DNA from: Bin87 sp965204395
GTDB lineage: Bacteria; Chloroflexota; Dehalococcoidia; Lucifugimonadales; UBA3495
Assembly (NCBI GenBank): GCA_965204395.1
Contig: OZ241987.1
Coordinates: forward strand, 3,906,001 to 3,970,000
Direction: 5' to 3'
Length of the DNA: 64,000 bases
Of this stretch, positions 1 to 8,819 are shown one piece after another. Numbering within the stretch: the stretch's first letter is position 1; every line of letters begins with the position of its first letter. The notes under the pieces were generated by a model. It saw only the letters and a list, made by a program, of their open reading frames with translations. It did no database searches and had not been told where the DNA came from. The position numbers and the translations under genes were made by a program.

Positions 1-282
1 CCGGACATCTTGCGCCAGGTAAAAGGCATTGGCGCAATTTGGGCCGGCCCCGGCGACATGTCCATAGCCATGGGGCACCGGGGCAATGCCGGGCACCCCG
101 AGGTTCAGGAGATGCTGCTGCGTATCCTTGCCACCTGCAAGGACGCCGGAGTGCCGTGCGCTACCGGTTGCACTGCGCAAGAGGTTCCGATGCGCCTGGA
201 ACAGGGTTTCAGCATCATCATCACCGCCCCATCTCGGTCCGCCGACGGTCTCGCCGAAGGCCGCCGCCTGGCTGGTCGGTAA
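1..282 (+). CDS. HpcH/HpaI aldolase family protein, C-terminal part
   Basis: The reading frame is open from the first base and stops with TAA at 280-282, so the gene begins outside the window. The visible 93 residues carry GPGDMSIAMGHRG followed by a helix that starts HPEV. This matches the C-terminal part of the HpcH/HpaI (2,4-dihydroxyhept-2-ene-1,7-dioate aldolase / citrate-lyase-like) TIM barrel, where the GP-D segment lines the metal and substrate site. Family members are class II pyruvate aldolases. The substrate cannot be told from this fragment. A strong hairpin follows 22 bases after the stop. Confidence 0.75.
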   Translation, partial: PDILRQVKGIGAIWAGPGDMSIAMGHRGNAGHPEVQEMLLRILATCKDAGVPCATGCTAQEVPMRLEQGFSIIITAPSRSADGLAEGRRLAGR

Positions 283-303
283 ACTAGAGCTTCGTCATGC
301 CGT

Positions 304-345
304 AAGATTGGGGACGGGTTTTCACCCGCCCCCAATCTTTTTGGT
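304..345. terminator. Bidirectional intrinsic terminator
   Basis: The arms 304-319 and 324-339 form a stem of about 16 bp with one A/C mismatch and a TTTC loop. The plus strand continues into a T run (338-342). It lies between the aldolase stop (282) and the hflC stop (373) and can serve both convergent genes. It belongs to the GGACGGGT/ACCCGCCC hairpin style seen repeatedly in this window. Confidence 0.8.
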
Positions 346-372
346 TTGCCGCACCGATTCCCGGCCGGGCTT

Positions 373-1347
373 TTAGTTGCTTGAATCTTTCGGCGCTAAG
401 GGGCTGGCCAGGTAATCGAATAGCGGGGAGTCCGACGACAGTATGATCGTGTCCTGTTGTTGGATGATCGACTGGTAAGCCTCCATGCTGCGAAGGAATG
501 CGAACAACTCAGGGTCGCGGTTCAGCGAATCTGCCAGAATGTTGATGGCCTCAGCCTCGCCCTCACCGCGTATGCGGTTGGATTCCTGCTGAGCCACCGC
601 CAGGATTACGTCCCGGTCGCGGTCGGTCGCGGCTCGAATCTTGCGGTCTTCCTCTTCACCCTCGGCGCGGAAACCCGCAGCGATACGGTTACGTTCGGCG
701 CGCATCCTCGTATAAATGGAGGCGGTCACCGCCTCGGGGAAGTCGGCTCGCTTGATTCGCACGTCGATCATCTCGATACCGAAGTCCTCTCTTTGCGCTG
801 TGTCCGCGTTGTCTCCGGTGATGCGTTGCACCTCCCGGAGCACCTCATCGAGGATCTCGGTTCGGGTCTCCTGCGCTTCGACGAGCGGCAGGCCTTCCTC
901 GTCCACCACCGGATTGTCGTCAGCGTCCCGCAACGGCCTGGCGCCAATGATGTCGGTCCTGTCACGCAACGCCACGCGGTCGCGCAACGTCGATGTAACG
1001 ATGTCGCCCAACCTGCTGCGCGCGTTACTCTCGGTTTGTAGCGTCTTCCGGAACTGCACCGGGTCTGTGATCCGGTATCGTGCGTAGATGTCGATCACCA
1101 GGTTTTCCTTGTCCTGGTCTGGCATCGAAACCGGCGGTGCGTCAATCCGGAGGATCCGCTTGTCCAGTCGGACCACGGTGTCCACGAAGGGCACTTTCAC
1201 GTCGAGTCCCGGGGACAGCTTGGTTTTCACCACCTCTCCGAATCGGAGGATGATGACCTGTTCGGTAACGTCAACCACGTACAGCGATTGGCGCAGCAGC
1301 ACCAACCCGACGATTATGACGATGGCAATAATGATTAGATTGCGCAT
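373..1347 (-). CDS. hflC: HflC, SPFH-domain protease modulator
   Basis: A 324-residue protein with one N-terminal membrane segment (about residues 3-18) followed by the SPFH/band-7 domain (about 20-200) and a long charged helix rich in E, R and A. The segment after the membrane anchor, VVDVTEQVIILRFGEVV, and the later ERNRIAAGFRAEGEEE are typical of HflC. HflC pairs with HflK to form a membrane cage that modulates FtsH proteolysis. The length is normal for the family. It lies 68 bp downstream of hflK on the same strand, and ftsH lies about 1.2 kb further upstream. The ATG start has a GGAG box about 9 bases upstream. Confidence 0.93.
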   Translation of the reverse strand: MRNLIIIAIVIIVGLVLLRQSLYVVDVTEQVIILRFGEVVKTKLSPGLDVKVPFVDTVVRLDKRILRIDAPPVSMPDQDKENLVIDIYARYRITDPVQFRKTLQTESNARSRLGDIVTSTLRDRVALRDRTDIIGARPLRDADDNPVVDEEGLPLVEAQETRTEILDEVLREVQRITGDNADTAQREDFGIEMIDVRIKRADFPEAVTASIYTRMRAERNRIAAGFRAEGEEEDRKIRAATDRDRDVILAVAQQESNRIRGEGEAEAINILADSLNRDPELFAFLRSMEAYQSIIQQQDTIILSSDSPLFDYLASPLAPKDSSN

Positions 1348-1415
1348 GGGAGGGTTCTCCGGAACGGTGGAACTGTCAAGTACTCTGCGTCATTTGGCCC
1401 GCGACAGCGAACCTT

Positions 1416-2510
1416 CTAGGGATTCGGTCCTATCGGGGCAGGTATGACATTGCCGTTCTGTCCCAAAATGAGCACCGGTTCTGTTTCCGGCTCGACTATG
1501 ATCTTGGAAACGCCGGGCAGCACCTGTTCCAGGGCTTCCAGGTACAGCCTTTGCCGGGTTACTTCCGGTGAGCTCTGGTATTCGTTAAGCACCGCGTCAA
1601 ACCGTTGCGCTTCACCGGTCGCCGTTTCGATACGGGCTTGCCGGAACGCTTCGGCGGACTCGATGATCCGTTGAGCGTCACCGCGCGCCCTCGGGATCAC
1701 GTCGGCTTCGTAGGCCAGGGCTTGGTTGATCCGCGTCTCCCGTTCTTGTCGTCCGCGCAGCACGTCGTCAAAGGCGTCGCGCACCTCTTCCGGCGCCTTC
1801 ACGTCCTGCAACTGCACCGAAATCACCTCGATGCCAGCTCGATAGTCGTCCATGATCGCTTGTAGCCGTTCCCGCGTGTCGGTTTCGACCTGTTCACGAC
1901 CCCGCACCAGCACGTCGTCGATAGATCGCTGCCCTACCACGAGGCGCAACGCCGCTTCCGCCCCATCCTTCAGGGTCCGCCCGTCCGGCTGACCCTCCGG
2001 GATGAGTCGGATCTGCTCTCCCGGATCGTCAACATTGAACAGGAAGTTATTCAGGTTGCTGATGCGGTATTGCACCACCATCTGCACGTCAACGATGTTC
2101 AGGTCGCCAGAAATCATCAGCGCTTCGTCCAGGAACGGAGTGTTCACCGACGCTTCGTTGGATCGGAAACCCAACTCCATACGCCGTGTTTCGGTGACCA
2201 GCACGACGTCCCGTTTCCCAACGGGAGAGGGCCACCACCATTGCAGACCTTCTTCGGCTATGGGGTCGCCCGTGACTGCTCCGAACAGTCGCAGCGCGGC
2301 GTTCTCACCAGGGCTGATGGTGTACACGCCGGTGGCGGCCCAAATCACTATGATGAGTGCTATCACCGCCAGGATGATGATGCCCAAGTTTCCGCCGCCC
2401 AATCGACCGCCGCCACCGCCGAAGATTCCACGTATGCGACCGAATATCTGGTCCATATCGAATTCGGGCTGCCTGGGTGGTTGCTGTTGCCCGCCGCCGG
2501 GTGAAAACAT
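1416..2510 (-). CDS. hflK: HflK, SPFH-domain protease modulator
   Basis: A 364-residue protein. The N-terminus is rich in Gly, Pro and Gln (residues 1-45), as is usual for HflK, then comes one membrane segment (about 46-65) and the SPFH domain, including VYTISPGENAALRLFG. The second half is a coiled-coil-prone region with ALAYEADVIPRARGDAQ, the HflK signature. It is first in the hflK-hflC operon. An AAGGA box lies about 9 bases before the ATG. HflK and HflC together surround FtsH hexamers in the membrane. No frame damage is seen. Confidence 0.93.
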   Translation of the reverse strand: MFSPGGGQQQPPRQPEFDMDQIFGRIRGIFGGGGGRLGGGNLGIIILAVIALIIVIWAATGVYTISPGENAALRLFGAVTGDPIAEEGLQWWWPSPVGKRDVVLVTETRRMELGFRSNEASVNTPFLDEALMISGDLNIVDVQMVVQYRISNLNNFLFNVDDPGEQIRLIPEGQPDGRTLKDGAEAALRLVVGQRSIDDVLVRGREQVETDTRERLQAIMDDYRAGIEVISVQLQDVKAPEEVRDAFDDVLRGRQERETRINQALAYEADVIPRARGDAQRIIESAEAFRQARIETATGEAQRFDAVLNEYQSSPEVTRQRLYLEALEQVLPGVSKIIVEPETEPVLILGQNGNVIPAPIGPNP

Positions 2511-2659
2511 GTGGATGAATCCTTTCTGTTTTACGAACTTCCGCTGAAAACAGAGTTATCGTTGTGATCGCTACGCCATTGACCGAATCCAACCCAACGT
2601 CGGGAACGTCCGCGAACCGTAGCCGCGATAGTATAACACCATCACCGTGCCGTTTGGTT

Positions 2660-2665
2660 TATAAT
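2660..2665 (+). promoter_or_regulatory. Candidate -10 box for the small gene at 2744
   Basis: A perfect TATAAT lies 79 bases before the ATG. No good -35 hexamer sits 16-18 bases upstream, so this is a weak call based on the -10 alone. Confidence 0.3.
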
Positions 2666-2743
2666 CCTCCGGACCGTTCCGGCGGCATATTTCGTTCACG
2701 ATGTTACCTGATTCCGTCAAACCGAGTGGACGGAGGCCCGGCA

Positions 2744-3061
2744 ATGACGACTCCAATACAGCTTTCCCCTAACTATTCTGAACCAAGCCAGCAACCCCAG
2801 GGCATAACCGTCAAGACCGGCCCAGACATGGCGCGGGTTCAGGTCACTTGCCCTCACCAAAGCGGGCTCATCTATGTGGTCCCCGGCGAACGCAGCTGGG
2901 TCTGCACCGATGATCTGCGGCCGGCCCATGCCATCGCTGGGTTCTTCCGAGAGCTAATTGCCCTGAAGGACCCCCGAGTGGAATCGCTCCTGCAGCAATG
3001 GGGACTCTATTACCGCAGCCTGCCTCTGGATTCGGAGGCTGAGGGCAGTACGGAGGGGTAA
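2744..3061 (+). CDS. Small conserved-type hypothetical protein, 105 aa
   Basis: I do not recognise this protein. The start is ATG 2744, not the upstream in-frame codons, because GGAGG (2732-2736) sits 7 bases before it. The first 25 residues are rich in Pro, Gln and Ser and probably disordered. Residues 30-100 look folded: TCPHQSGLIYVVPGERSWVCTD has a beta-rich character with two cysteines, followed by helices. There is no signal peptide or membrane segment, so it is probably cytoplasmic. It is divergent from hflK and is followed 42 bases later by the membrane-protein gene at 3104, possibly in the same transcript. Confidence 0.65.
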   Translation: MTTPIQLSPNYSEPSQQPQGITVKTGPDMARVQVTCPHQSGLIYVVPGERSWVCTDDLRPAHAIAGFFRELIALKDPRVESLLQQWGLYYRSLPLDSEAEGSTEG

Positions 3062-3103
3062 ATCCCCAATCTCGATTCCGCTCCTGCTGAATGACGACCC
3101 ACC

Positions 3104-3709
3104 ATGATATTTGGGGCGCCAGCTCGATCGCCGGCATTCTGGGTGGCGGTGACCATCAAGGTGGTTTTGATTGGCCTGCTGGCGTTTGGCGCCTTTTCCG
3201 GCCTGCAGCAATTCGAAGGTAAGGCGTTTCTCTGGCGACTCATCACCTATCCCGTTGGCGCGTTTGCGGTGCCGATCTGTTGGCTGGCATTTGCGCGCAA
3301 ATCGCCGTTCCCCTACGTGGCAGATATCCTGCTCACCCTGCCCTTCCTGGTGGACACCGGCGGCAACTCATTGGATCTCTACGACACGGTTGAATGGTGG
3401 GATGACGCCAACCACTTCGTAAACTGGGCGCTGCTTTCCGGCGCGGTCGCCGCGCTCATGGTTCGAGTAAAAGCGCGGTCGCGTGAAACCATCGGATTGG
3501 TGGTCGGGTTCGGCGCGGTGACGGCAATCCTGTGGGAAATCGCTGAGTATTATGCGTTCATTCGCGCGTCGCCCGAATTTGCCACCGCGTACACCGACAC
3601 TTTGGGTGACCTGGGCCTGGGCTTGGTCGGCTCCATATTCGTCGGCTTGGTCGCCACCGTCCTGTCGCAGCAACGACGGTCAAGATGGTCCAATTCGCCG
3701 GACCAATGA
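3104..3709 (+). CDS. Multi-pass membrane protein, YjdF/DUF2238-like
   Basis: A 201-residue protein with about five to six hydrophobic segments. Between membrane segments it has DTGGNSLDLYDTVEWWDDANHF and a later W-E-x-x-E-Y motif (ILWEIAEYY). This acidic and aromatic pattern within membrane helices resembles the DUF2238 (YjdF) inner-membrane family, whose function is unknown. A strong hairpin follows the stop directly. The Shine-Dalgarno sequence is weak, so the start is less certain than the body of the gene. Confidence 0.7.
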   Translation: MIFGAPARSPAFWVAVTIKVVLIGLLAFGAFSGLQQFEGKAFLWRLITYPVGAFAVPICWLAFARKSPFPYVADILLTLPFLVDTGGNSLDLYDTVEWWDDANHFVNWALLSGAVAALMVRVKARSRETIGLVVGFGAVTAILWEIAEYYAFIRASPEFATAYTDTLGDLGLGLVGSIFVGLVATVLSQQRRSRWSNSPDQ

Positions 3710-3711
3710 AA

Positions 3712-3735
3712 AGGGCGGGTGCATTGACCCGCCCT
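3712..3735. terminator. Intrinsic terminator hairpin between convergent genes
   Basis: A perfect 9-bp stem, AGGGCGGGT (3712-3720) with ACCCGCCCT (3727-3735), and a 6-base loop. It lies between the stop at 3709 and the ftsH stop at 3763. There is no long T run, so it may be a bidirectional GC-rich terminator. Confidence 0.65.
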
Positions 3736-3762
3736 GAGTGGCACAAATCTCCGCTAAAGCCG

Positions 3763-5760
3763 TCAGTCGTCGGCGGATGATCCACCCTGGATGGGGTCGC
3801 TGGCGCTAGTACTGGCGAAGGACGGCGCCGGATTCGGCAGCGGATCGCCCTGTGATACCGGCGGTGCCGGAGGCGCGTAGGGAGACTGCGGGGCGGGAGT
3901 CGGCTCCACCGGTTCCGGCTCAGTCCCCGGCATTTCATCGTTGAACAAGCCCACGAGAGCGTCGCCGGAGATCGCCTCGTGCTCGATCAGGTATTCCGCC
4001 ACCTGCACCAGCTTGGGCTTGTAATCGATCAGCACTTCCTGTGCCTGCCGATAGGCGCTGTGAATCAGGTGGCGTACTTCGACGTCGATCTCTTCCGCGA
4101 TCTTGTCGCCGTAGTCCCGCTCTTCGTTCAACTCACGACCCAGGAACACCAACTCCTCGCGCTTTCCGAAGGTGCGGGGCCCCAGGCTGGCCGACATTCC
4201 GTACCGCTTGACCATGCCCAGCGCTGTTTTGGTAGCCCTTTCGATGTCATTGCTCGCGCCGGTGGTCACCTCGTCGAATATCAACTCCTCGGCGACCCGG
4301 CCGCCCATCATCACGGCCAGCATGTCCTGGAACTGATTTTTGGTCCACAGGTAGCGGTCTTCCTCAGGGAGCAGGGTGGTGTGCCCTCCCATGTTCCCGC
4401 GCGACACGATACTGATCTTGTGGACTCGGTCGGCGTGCGGCAGATGCCACGCAACCAACGCGTGCCCGGCTTCGTGGTACGCGGTCATTTCCTTTTCGCG
4501 TTGATTGATCACGCGGCTCTTGCGTTCCGGTCCGGCGATCACGCGCTCGATGGCTTCTTCAAAGTCCTGCATGAAGATGCTGGACTGGTTCTTTCGAGCC
4601 GCCAGGAGCGCCGCCTCGTTCACCAGGTTCGACAAGTCGGCCCCACTGAAACCGGGCGTCTCGCGGGCGACCACATCGACCTTGATTTCGTTGGACAACG
4701 GCTTTCCCGCCACGTGCACTTTCAGGATCGCCTCACGACCGGCCACGTCGGGCAGATCAAGCGTGACCCTACGGTCAAAACGTCCAGGCCGCAGCAGCGC
4801 CGGGTCCAGGATGTCGGGCCGGTTGGTGGCGGCAATCACGATGATGTTCGTGTTCGTTTCAAACCCGTCCATCTCGACCAGTATCTGGTTCAGCGTCTGC
4901 TCGCGCTCGTCGTGTCCGCCGCCCAGTCCCGCGCCGCGATGCCGTCCAACGGCGTCGATTTCATCCACGAACATGATGCATGGGGCGTTGCGCTTGGCCT
5001 GCTCGAACAGATCGCGGACGCGCGCGGCTCCCACGCCGACGAACATCTCGACAAACTCGCTACCGGAAATGTGGAAGAAAGGCACGCCCGCCTCGCCGGC
5101 TACGGCGCGCGCCAGCAGGGTCTTACCGGTGCCAGGCGGTCCCACCAGGAGCACTCCCTTGGGGATCCTCGCGCCCAGTTGCAGGAAACGCTCAGGGTAC
5201 TTCAGGAATTCGACCACTTCCTCCAATTCCGCTTTCGCCTCGTCCACACCCGCCACGTCGCTGAACGTGACCGATGGGCGGTTGAAGGGCATCATACGGG
5301 CGCGGCTGCGGCCAAAGCTCATCGTCTGATTGTTGGAGCCCTGCGCCTGCCGCATCATCAGCAGGATCAGTCCGCCGAAGAATATCAACGGCAGGAAATT
5401 CAGCAGGATCCCGAACACGCTGCCGAACCCGCTGGATCCCTTGTATTCGACGTCGGGAGATGACGGGCCGTCCAGCGCCCCATGATCGGAGAGCAACTGA
5501 ATCAGATCGGTATTCTTGCCTATTCGGCTGGAGTATTTGACCATCTCCCCGCCGCTGCCGGACTGGGGTATGACGGTCAATTTCTCGCCGTCCACGATAA
5601 TTTGTTTGATCTGTCCGCCTCTGGACTGATCCAGCACCTGTTTCAACGACATCTGTTCGCTGCTGCCGAAGCTCGGAATCAGCGTGTAAAAGATGACGAT
5701 CACACCGATGATGATCAGAAGGTAGATGAGGCTGTTGCGAACCCAGCGGTTGTTGGTCAT
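3763..5760 (-). CDS. ftsH: ATP-dependent zinc metalloprotease FtsH
   Basis: A 665-residue membrane AAA+ protease that degrades misfolded or regulated membrane and cytosolic proteins. Two membrane segments (about 10-30 and 115-136) flank a periplasmic domain. Walker A GPPGTGKT is at 207-214, Walker B IMFVDEID at 262-269, the SRH segment follows, and the zinc site HEAGH is at 429-433. The length is typical. The C-terminal 50 residues are a Pro/Ser-rich tail that is probably disordered. It is monocistronic and on the same strand as hflKC downstream, so the FtsH-HflKC machinery is clustered. Confidence 0.97.
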   Translation of the reverse strand: MTNNRWVRNSLIYLLIIIGVIVIFYTLIPSFGSSEQMSLKQVLDQSRGGQIKQIIVDGEKLTVIPQSGSGGEMVKYSSRIGKNTDLIQLLSDHGALDGPSSPDVEYKGSSGFGSVFGILLNFLPLIFFGGLILLMMRQAQGSNNQTMSFGRSRARMMPFNRPSVTFSDVAGVDEAKAELEEVVEFLKYPERFLQLGARIPKGVLLVGPPGTGKTLLARAVAGEAGVPFFHISGSEFVEMFVGVGAARVRDLFEQAKRNAPCIMFVDEIDAVGRHRGAGLGGGHDEREQTLNQILVEMDGFETNTNIIVIAATNRPDILDPALLRPGRFDRRVTLDLPDVAGREAILKVHVAGKPLSNEIKVDVVARETPGFSGADLSNLVNEAALLAARKNQSSIFMQDFEEAIERVIAGPERKSRVINQREKEMTAYHEAGHALVAWHLPHADRVHKISIVSRGNMGGHTTLLPEEDRYLWTKNQFQDMLAVMMGGRVAEELIFDEVTTGASNDIERATKTALGMVKRYGMSASLGPRTFGKREELVFLGRELNEERDYGDKIAEEIDVEVRHLIHSAYRQAQEVLIDYKPKLVQVAEYLIEHEAISGDALVGLFNDEMPGTEPEPVEPTPAPQSPYAPPAPPVSQGDPLPNPAPSFASTSASDPIQGGSSADD

Positions 5761-5993
5761 AGCATCCCTGCGCAGTGGGTGATTAGGCCGGCCTGAGCCA
5801 CGTTTGACGACCGCAAATTACACTATCATATTAGCGGCGCGTTGTTGAAATTGCAAAAATCTAGTTTGACTGGTTATCTGGTGTCTTTTCGACTGGCTTG
5901 GGCACGGATCGAGGCGATTTACAAGACTGTGATCCTTGCCACCGCGACCGGAAAGTGGCAACCTCGCGCCACCGCATCCCAGGAGGTCTCATA

Positions 5994-7004
5994 TTGACTT
6001 ACGAACAACTCCCGCGAGTGTATTTGTTTGGCACCGGCGGAACCATCTCCTTCGTATCCGAGTCTCGCACCGATTTCTCCAATTACAGCTACCAGGGACG
6101 GCAACTCACCATCCAGGAGATGCTGGCTCGGGTGCCGGAAGCCCACGACCTCGCTGAGGTCTTGCCGGAACAGGTCATCAACGTTGGTAGCACCGAGGTT
6201 TACCCCAACCATTGGCTCACCCTGGCCAATCGAATCAACGAGCAATTCTCCACCGACGATTCGGCGTCTGGAGTTGCCGTGACGCATGGGACAGCCACCT
6301 TGGAGGAAACGGCCTATTTCCTCAACCTGACAGTCCTGGATCCTCGGCCCGTGGTCGTCACCGGCGCCATGCGCCCGCCGTCCGCCATGGGAACCGATGC
6401 AGACAACAACCTGATGGACGCTATCCGTATTGCCGCATCGCCTAACTCGACCGGCCGCGGCGCCCTGGTGGTTCTGAACAACGAGATCCAATCCGCCCGC
6501 GACGTGACCAAAACCGATTCTTACCGTGTGGAGACCTTTCAATCCGGCCACATGGGATTCCTGGGTTACGCTGATTCTGATGGCCAGATCGTCTATTATC
6601 GACGACCTGATCGCCGACATACCGCCGATTCGGAATTCGACCTGTCTGGCGTCGACGAGCTGCCGCAGGTTGAAATCGCCTACGCCTATGCCGGGGTCAG
6701 CGCCGTTGTTATCGATGCGTTGGTGGAGGCCGGTGTGAACGGAATCGTTGCGGCCGGATTGGGCAGCGGAGGCTCGCCCGCTCCATTTATGGCGGCTTTG
6801 CGTCGCGCTATCGCCGCCGGGATCCCGGTGGTAATCTCAACGCAGGTGAGCACAGGACGGGTGCTGCAGACCCGCAGGTTCGTCGAGGAGGGCTATATCG
6901 TCGCCGATAATCTGCATCCCAAGAAAGCCCGCATTCTCCTCATGTTGGGCTTGACCAGAACTTCGGACCCTGCCGAACTCCAAAGGATGATGCTGGAATA
7001 CTGA
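5994..7004 (+). CDS. L-asparaginase (type I/II family)
   Basis: A 336-residue enzyme that hydrolyses asparagine to aspartate and ammonia. TTG 5994 is the start, because AGGAGG (5981-5986) lies 7 bases upstream; the frame stays open to 5898 without a comparable signal. The first catalytic threonine lies in FGTGGTI near the N-terminus, and the second active-site loop is THGTATLEE, followed by GAMRPPSAMGTD. No signal peptide is visible, so it is cytoplasmic. It is probably the only gene of its transcript; the next gene begins 104 bases later. A close Glu-tRNA amidotransferase GatD-like role is less likely because the N-terminal GatD domain is absent. Confidence 0.88.
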   Translation: MTYEQLPRVYLFGTGGTISFVSESRTDFSNYSYQGRQLTIQEMLARVPEAHDLAEVLPEQVINVGSTEVYPNHWLTLANRINEQFSTDDSASGVAVTHGTATLEETAYFLNLTVLDPRPVVVTGAMRPPSAMGTDADNNLMDAIRIAASPNSTGRGALVVLNNEIQSARDVTKTDSYRVETFQSGHMGFLGYADSDGQIVYYRRPDRRHTADSEFDLSGVDELPQVEIAYAYAGVSAVVIDALVEAGVNGIVAAGLGSGGSPAPFMAALRRAIAAGIPVVISTQVSTGRVLQTRRFVEEGYIVADNLHPKKARILLMLGLTRTSDPAELQRMMLEY

Positions 7005-7108
7005 TCGCCACCTGTGGTGGCCGATGATCGACAGATCAAAGTGGCGTAGCGCCTGAGGCATCTTCTTGACGGCGACGGCCCGGAGGCGCCTATTTCGTCG
7101 GTAGAAAC

Positions 7109-8026
7109 ATGCAGTACGGAGTGATCCTACCCAATGTGGGCCCCATGGCCCGGATCGACACTCTGGCGGAACTGGCGCGGGAGGTCGAAGCCAGGGGATT
7201 TCGGGGCATTTTCCTGAGCGATCACATCGCGCTGCCAACTGAGCTCCAATCTGCATACCCTTATCGTTCGGACGGCCGATTCCCCCTGACGTCGTCCGAT
7301 CCCATTCTCGAACCAATCACCGCGTTATCCTATCTCGCCGCAGTTACGAACCACGTGCATTTGGGTTTCAGCGTACTGGTCCTGCCGTACCGACACCCGG
7401 TCTTGAACGCCAAGATGCTGGCAACGCTGGACGTAATGTCCGGCGGCCGCCTCATCGTCGGCGCCGGAGTCGGTTGGATGAAAGAGGAGTTCGACGCGTT
7501 GGACTCTGACTTCAACGCCCGGGGCAACTTGACCGACGAGCACATCGCCGTGCTGCGCGCCCTTTGGAGCGATGCCAGCCCGAACGTCGACGGTTCTCAT
7601 TATTCGGTATCCGGAGTACAAATCTCGCCGCCACCGATTCAGCAGCCTGGCCCGCCGATCTGGACCGGTGGCATCACCGCGCCGGCTTTGCGTCGGGCCG
7701 CCGGGTTGGGCGACGGATGGCACGGCGTGCGGCAGTCCCCGGCCGACGTGGCACGCGTGAAGGCTCGGATCAGCGAACTGCGCGCGCAAAATGGCATGAC
7801 GATGGACGGTTACACGATGTCCCTCCGTGCCGGCGTCGACGTCACCGCAGAACCATTGCACGGTTCAGGGAGAACTCCCCTGCGCGGTTCGCCCGATCAG
7901 ATCGCAGCGGACCTTGAAGCTTACGCAGACACCGGCCTCGATTACCTGGTCCTGGAGCCTCGCGCAGAATCTCTCGAGAATTTCGTCGCCCAACTGGGCC
8001 TGTTCCAGGGTGTAAGCAAACCGTAA
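7109..8026 (+). CDS. LLM-class flavin-dependent (F420-type) oxidoreductase
   Basis: A 305-residue luciferase-like TIM barrel. The N-terminus MQYGVILPNVGP, the SDHIALP strand, LGFSVLVLPYRHP and GGRLIVGAGVGW are hallmarks of the LLM/F420-dependent monooxygenase-reductase family (TIGR03619-like). The enzyme would use F420 or FMN to oxidise an unknown small organic substrate. It is convergent with the SDR gene, and the two stop codons abut exactly (8026/8027) with no room for a terminator. Substrate and cofactor cannot be decided from sequence. Confidence 0.85.
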   Translation: MQYGVILPNVGPMARIDTLAELAREVEARGFRGIFLSDHIALPTELQSAYPYRSDGRFPLTSSDPILEPITALSYLAAVTNHVHLGFSVLVLPYRHPVLNAKMLATLDVMSGGRLIVGAGVGWMKEEFDALDSDFNARGNLTDEHIAVLRALWSDASPNVDGSHYSVSGVQISPPPIQQPGPPIWTGGITAPALRRAAGLGDGWHGVRQSPADVARVKARISELRAQNGMTMDGYTMSLRAGVDVTAEPLHGSGRTPLRGSPDQIAADLEAYADTGLDYLVLEPRAESLENFVAQLGLFQGVSKP

Positions 8027-8785
8027 CTACTGCGCCGTCCACCCGCCGTCAACCACGACTTCGCTGCCCGTCACGAATGCGGATTCGTCAGACGCCAGGT
8101 ACAACACTGCATGGGCAACCTCTTCCGGTTCTCCGTATCGGCCCATTGGGATCCGCGCCAGCATCATCGCGAGCCTTTCTGGATCGTTACGGCCGGCCCT
8201 GGTCATCTCCGTCGAAATCGGGCCGGGATGCACCGAGTTGACTCGGATCCCATCGCCCGCGTACTGGAGGGCCGCGGCTTTGGTGAGGATGCGAACCCCT
8301 CCCTTGGCGGTCTGATAGGCCGCCCCATTGTACGGCACGGCGACGATTCCCAACTGCGATGAAATGTTGATGATGGAACCGCCTCCGCCGTCCTTCATCG
8401 CCGGAATCGACGCTCTGGTCCCCAGGAATACGCCCTTGAGATTCACGTCGATGGTCCGGTCCCACAGTTCCACCGGTTCCTCGTGTATCTGGAACGGATT
8501 GCTGCCGATACCGGCGTTGTTGACCAGCACGTTGAGTTTGCCGTATTGCGACAGGGCAAACCCGACTGCGTCATTCCAGTCCGTTTCGGAGGTTACATCC
8601 AGGTGTCGGTAGACGCATTGACCGCCTGTTGCCCGGACATCCGCCGCAGTCGCCTCGCCTTCCTCGTCCAATATGTCCCCGATCACGACCGATGCGCCCT
8701 CTGCGGCAAACATCTGAGCCTCTGATGCTCCCATTCCCCGGGCTCCACCACTGATAAGCGCTACCTTGCCGTCCATCCGTCCCAT
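8027..8785 (-). CDS. SDR-family oxidoreductase
   Basis: A 252-residue short-chain dehydrogenase with a Rossmann fold. The cofactor loop is SGGARGMGAS near residue 12, then NNAG, and the catalytic Ser plus YQTAK (YxxxK). The start is at 8785 because AGGAGG lies 7 bases upstream; the frame is open further up without support. The acidic residue after beta-2 (GDILDE) suggests NAD rather than NADP. Classical SDRs of this type oxidise secondary alcohols or act as 3-oxoacyl reductases. It lies 34 bases downstream of the histidine phosphatase, probably co-transcribed. Confidence 0.88.
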   Translation of the reverse strand: MGRMDGKVALISGGARGMGASEAQMFAAEGASVVIGDILDEEGEATAADVRATGGQCVYRHLDVTSETDWNDAVGFALSQYGKLNVLVNNAGIGSNPFQIHEEPVELWDRTIDVNLKGVFLGTRASIPAMKDGGGGSIINISSQLGIVAVPYNGAAYQTAKGGVRILTKAAALQYAGDGIRVNSVHPGPISTEMTRAGRNDPERLAMMLARIPMGRYGEPEEVAHAVLYLASDESAFVTGSEVVVDGGWTAQ

Positions 8786-8819
8786 GGCCTGACCTCCTTG
8801 TCTGTCATTGCCGGTTTGA

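Noticed and set aside
3979..5463. Long open frame antisense to ftsH
   Set aside because: It mirrors the highly conserved ftsH sequence, as expected in GC-rich DNA. Similar long antisense frames over moaA, the CaiB genes, icd and nuo genes were left out for the same reason.
7007..7021. Hairpin GCCACC-TGT-GGTGGC after the asparaginase gene
   Set aside because: A 6-bp stem without T run; too weak to call a terminator.
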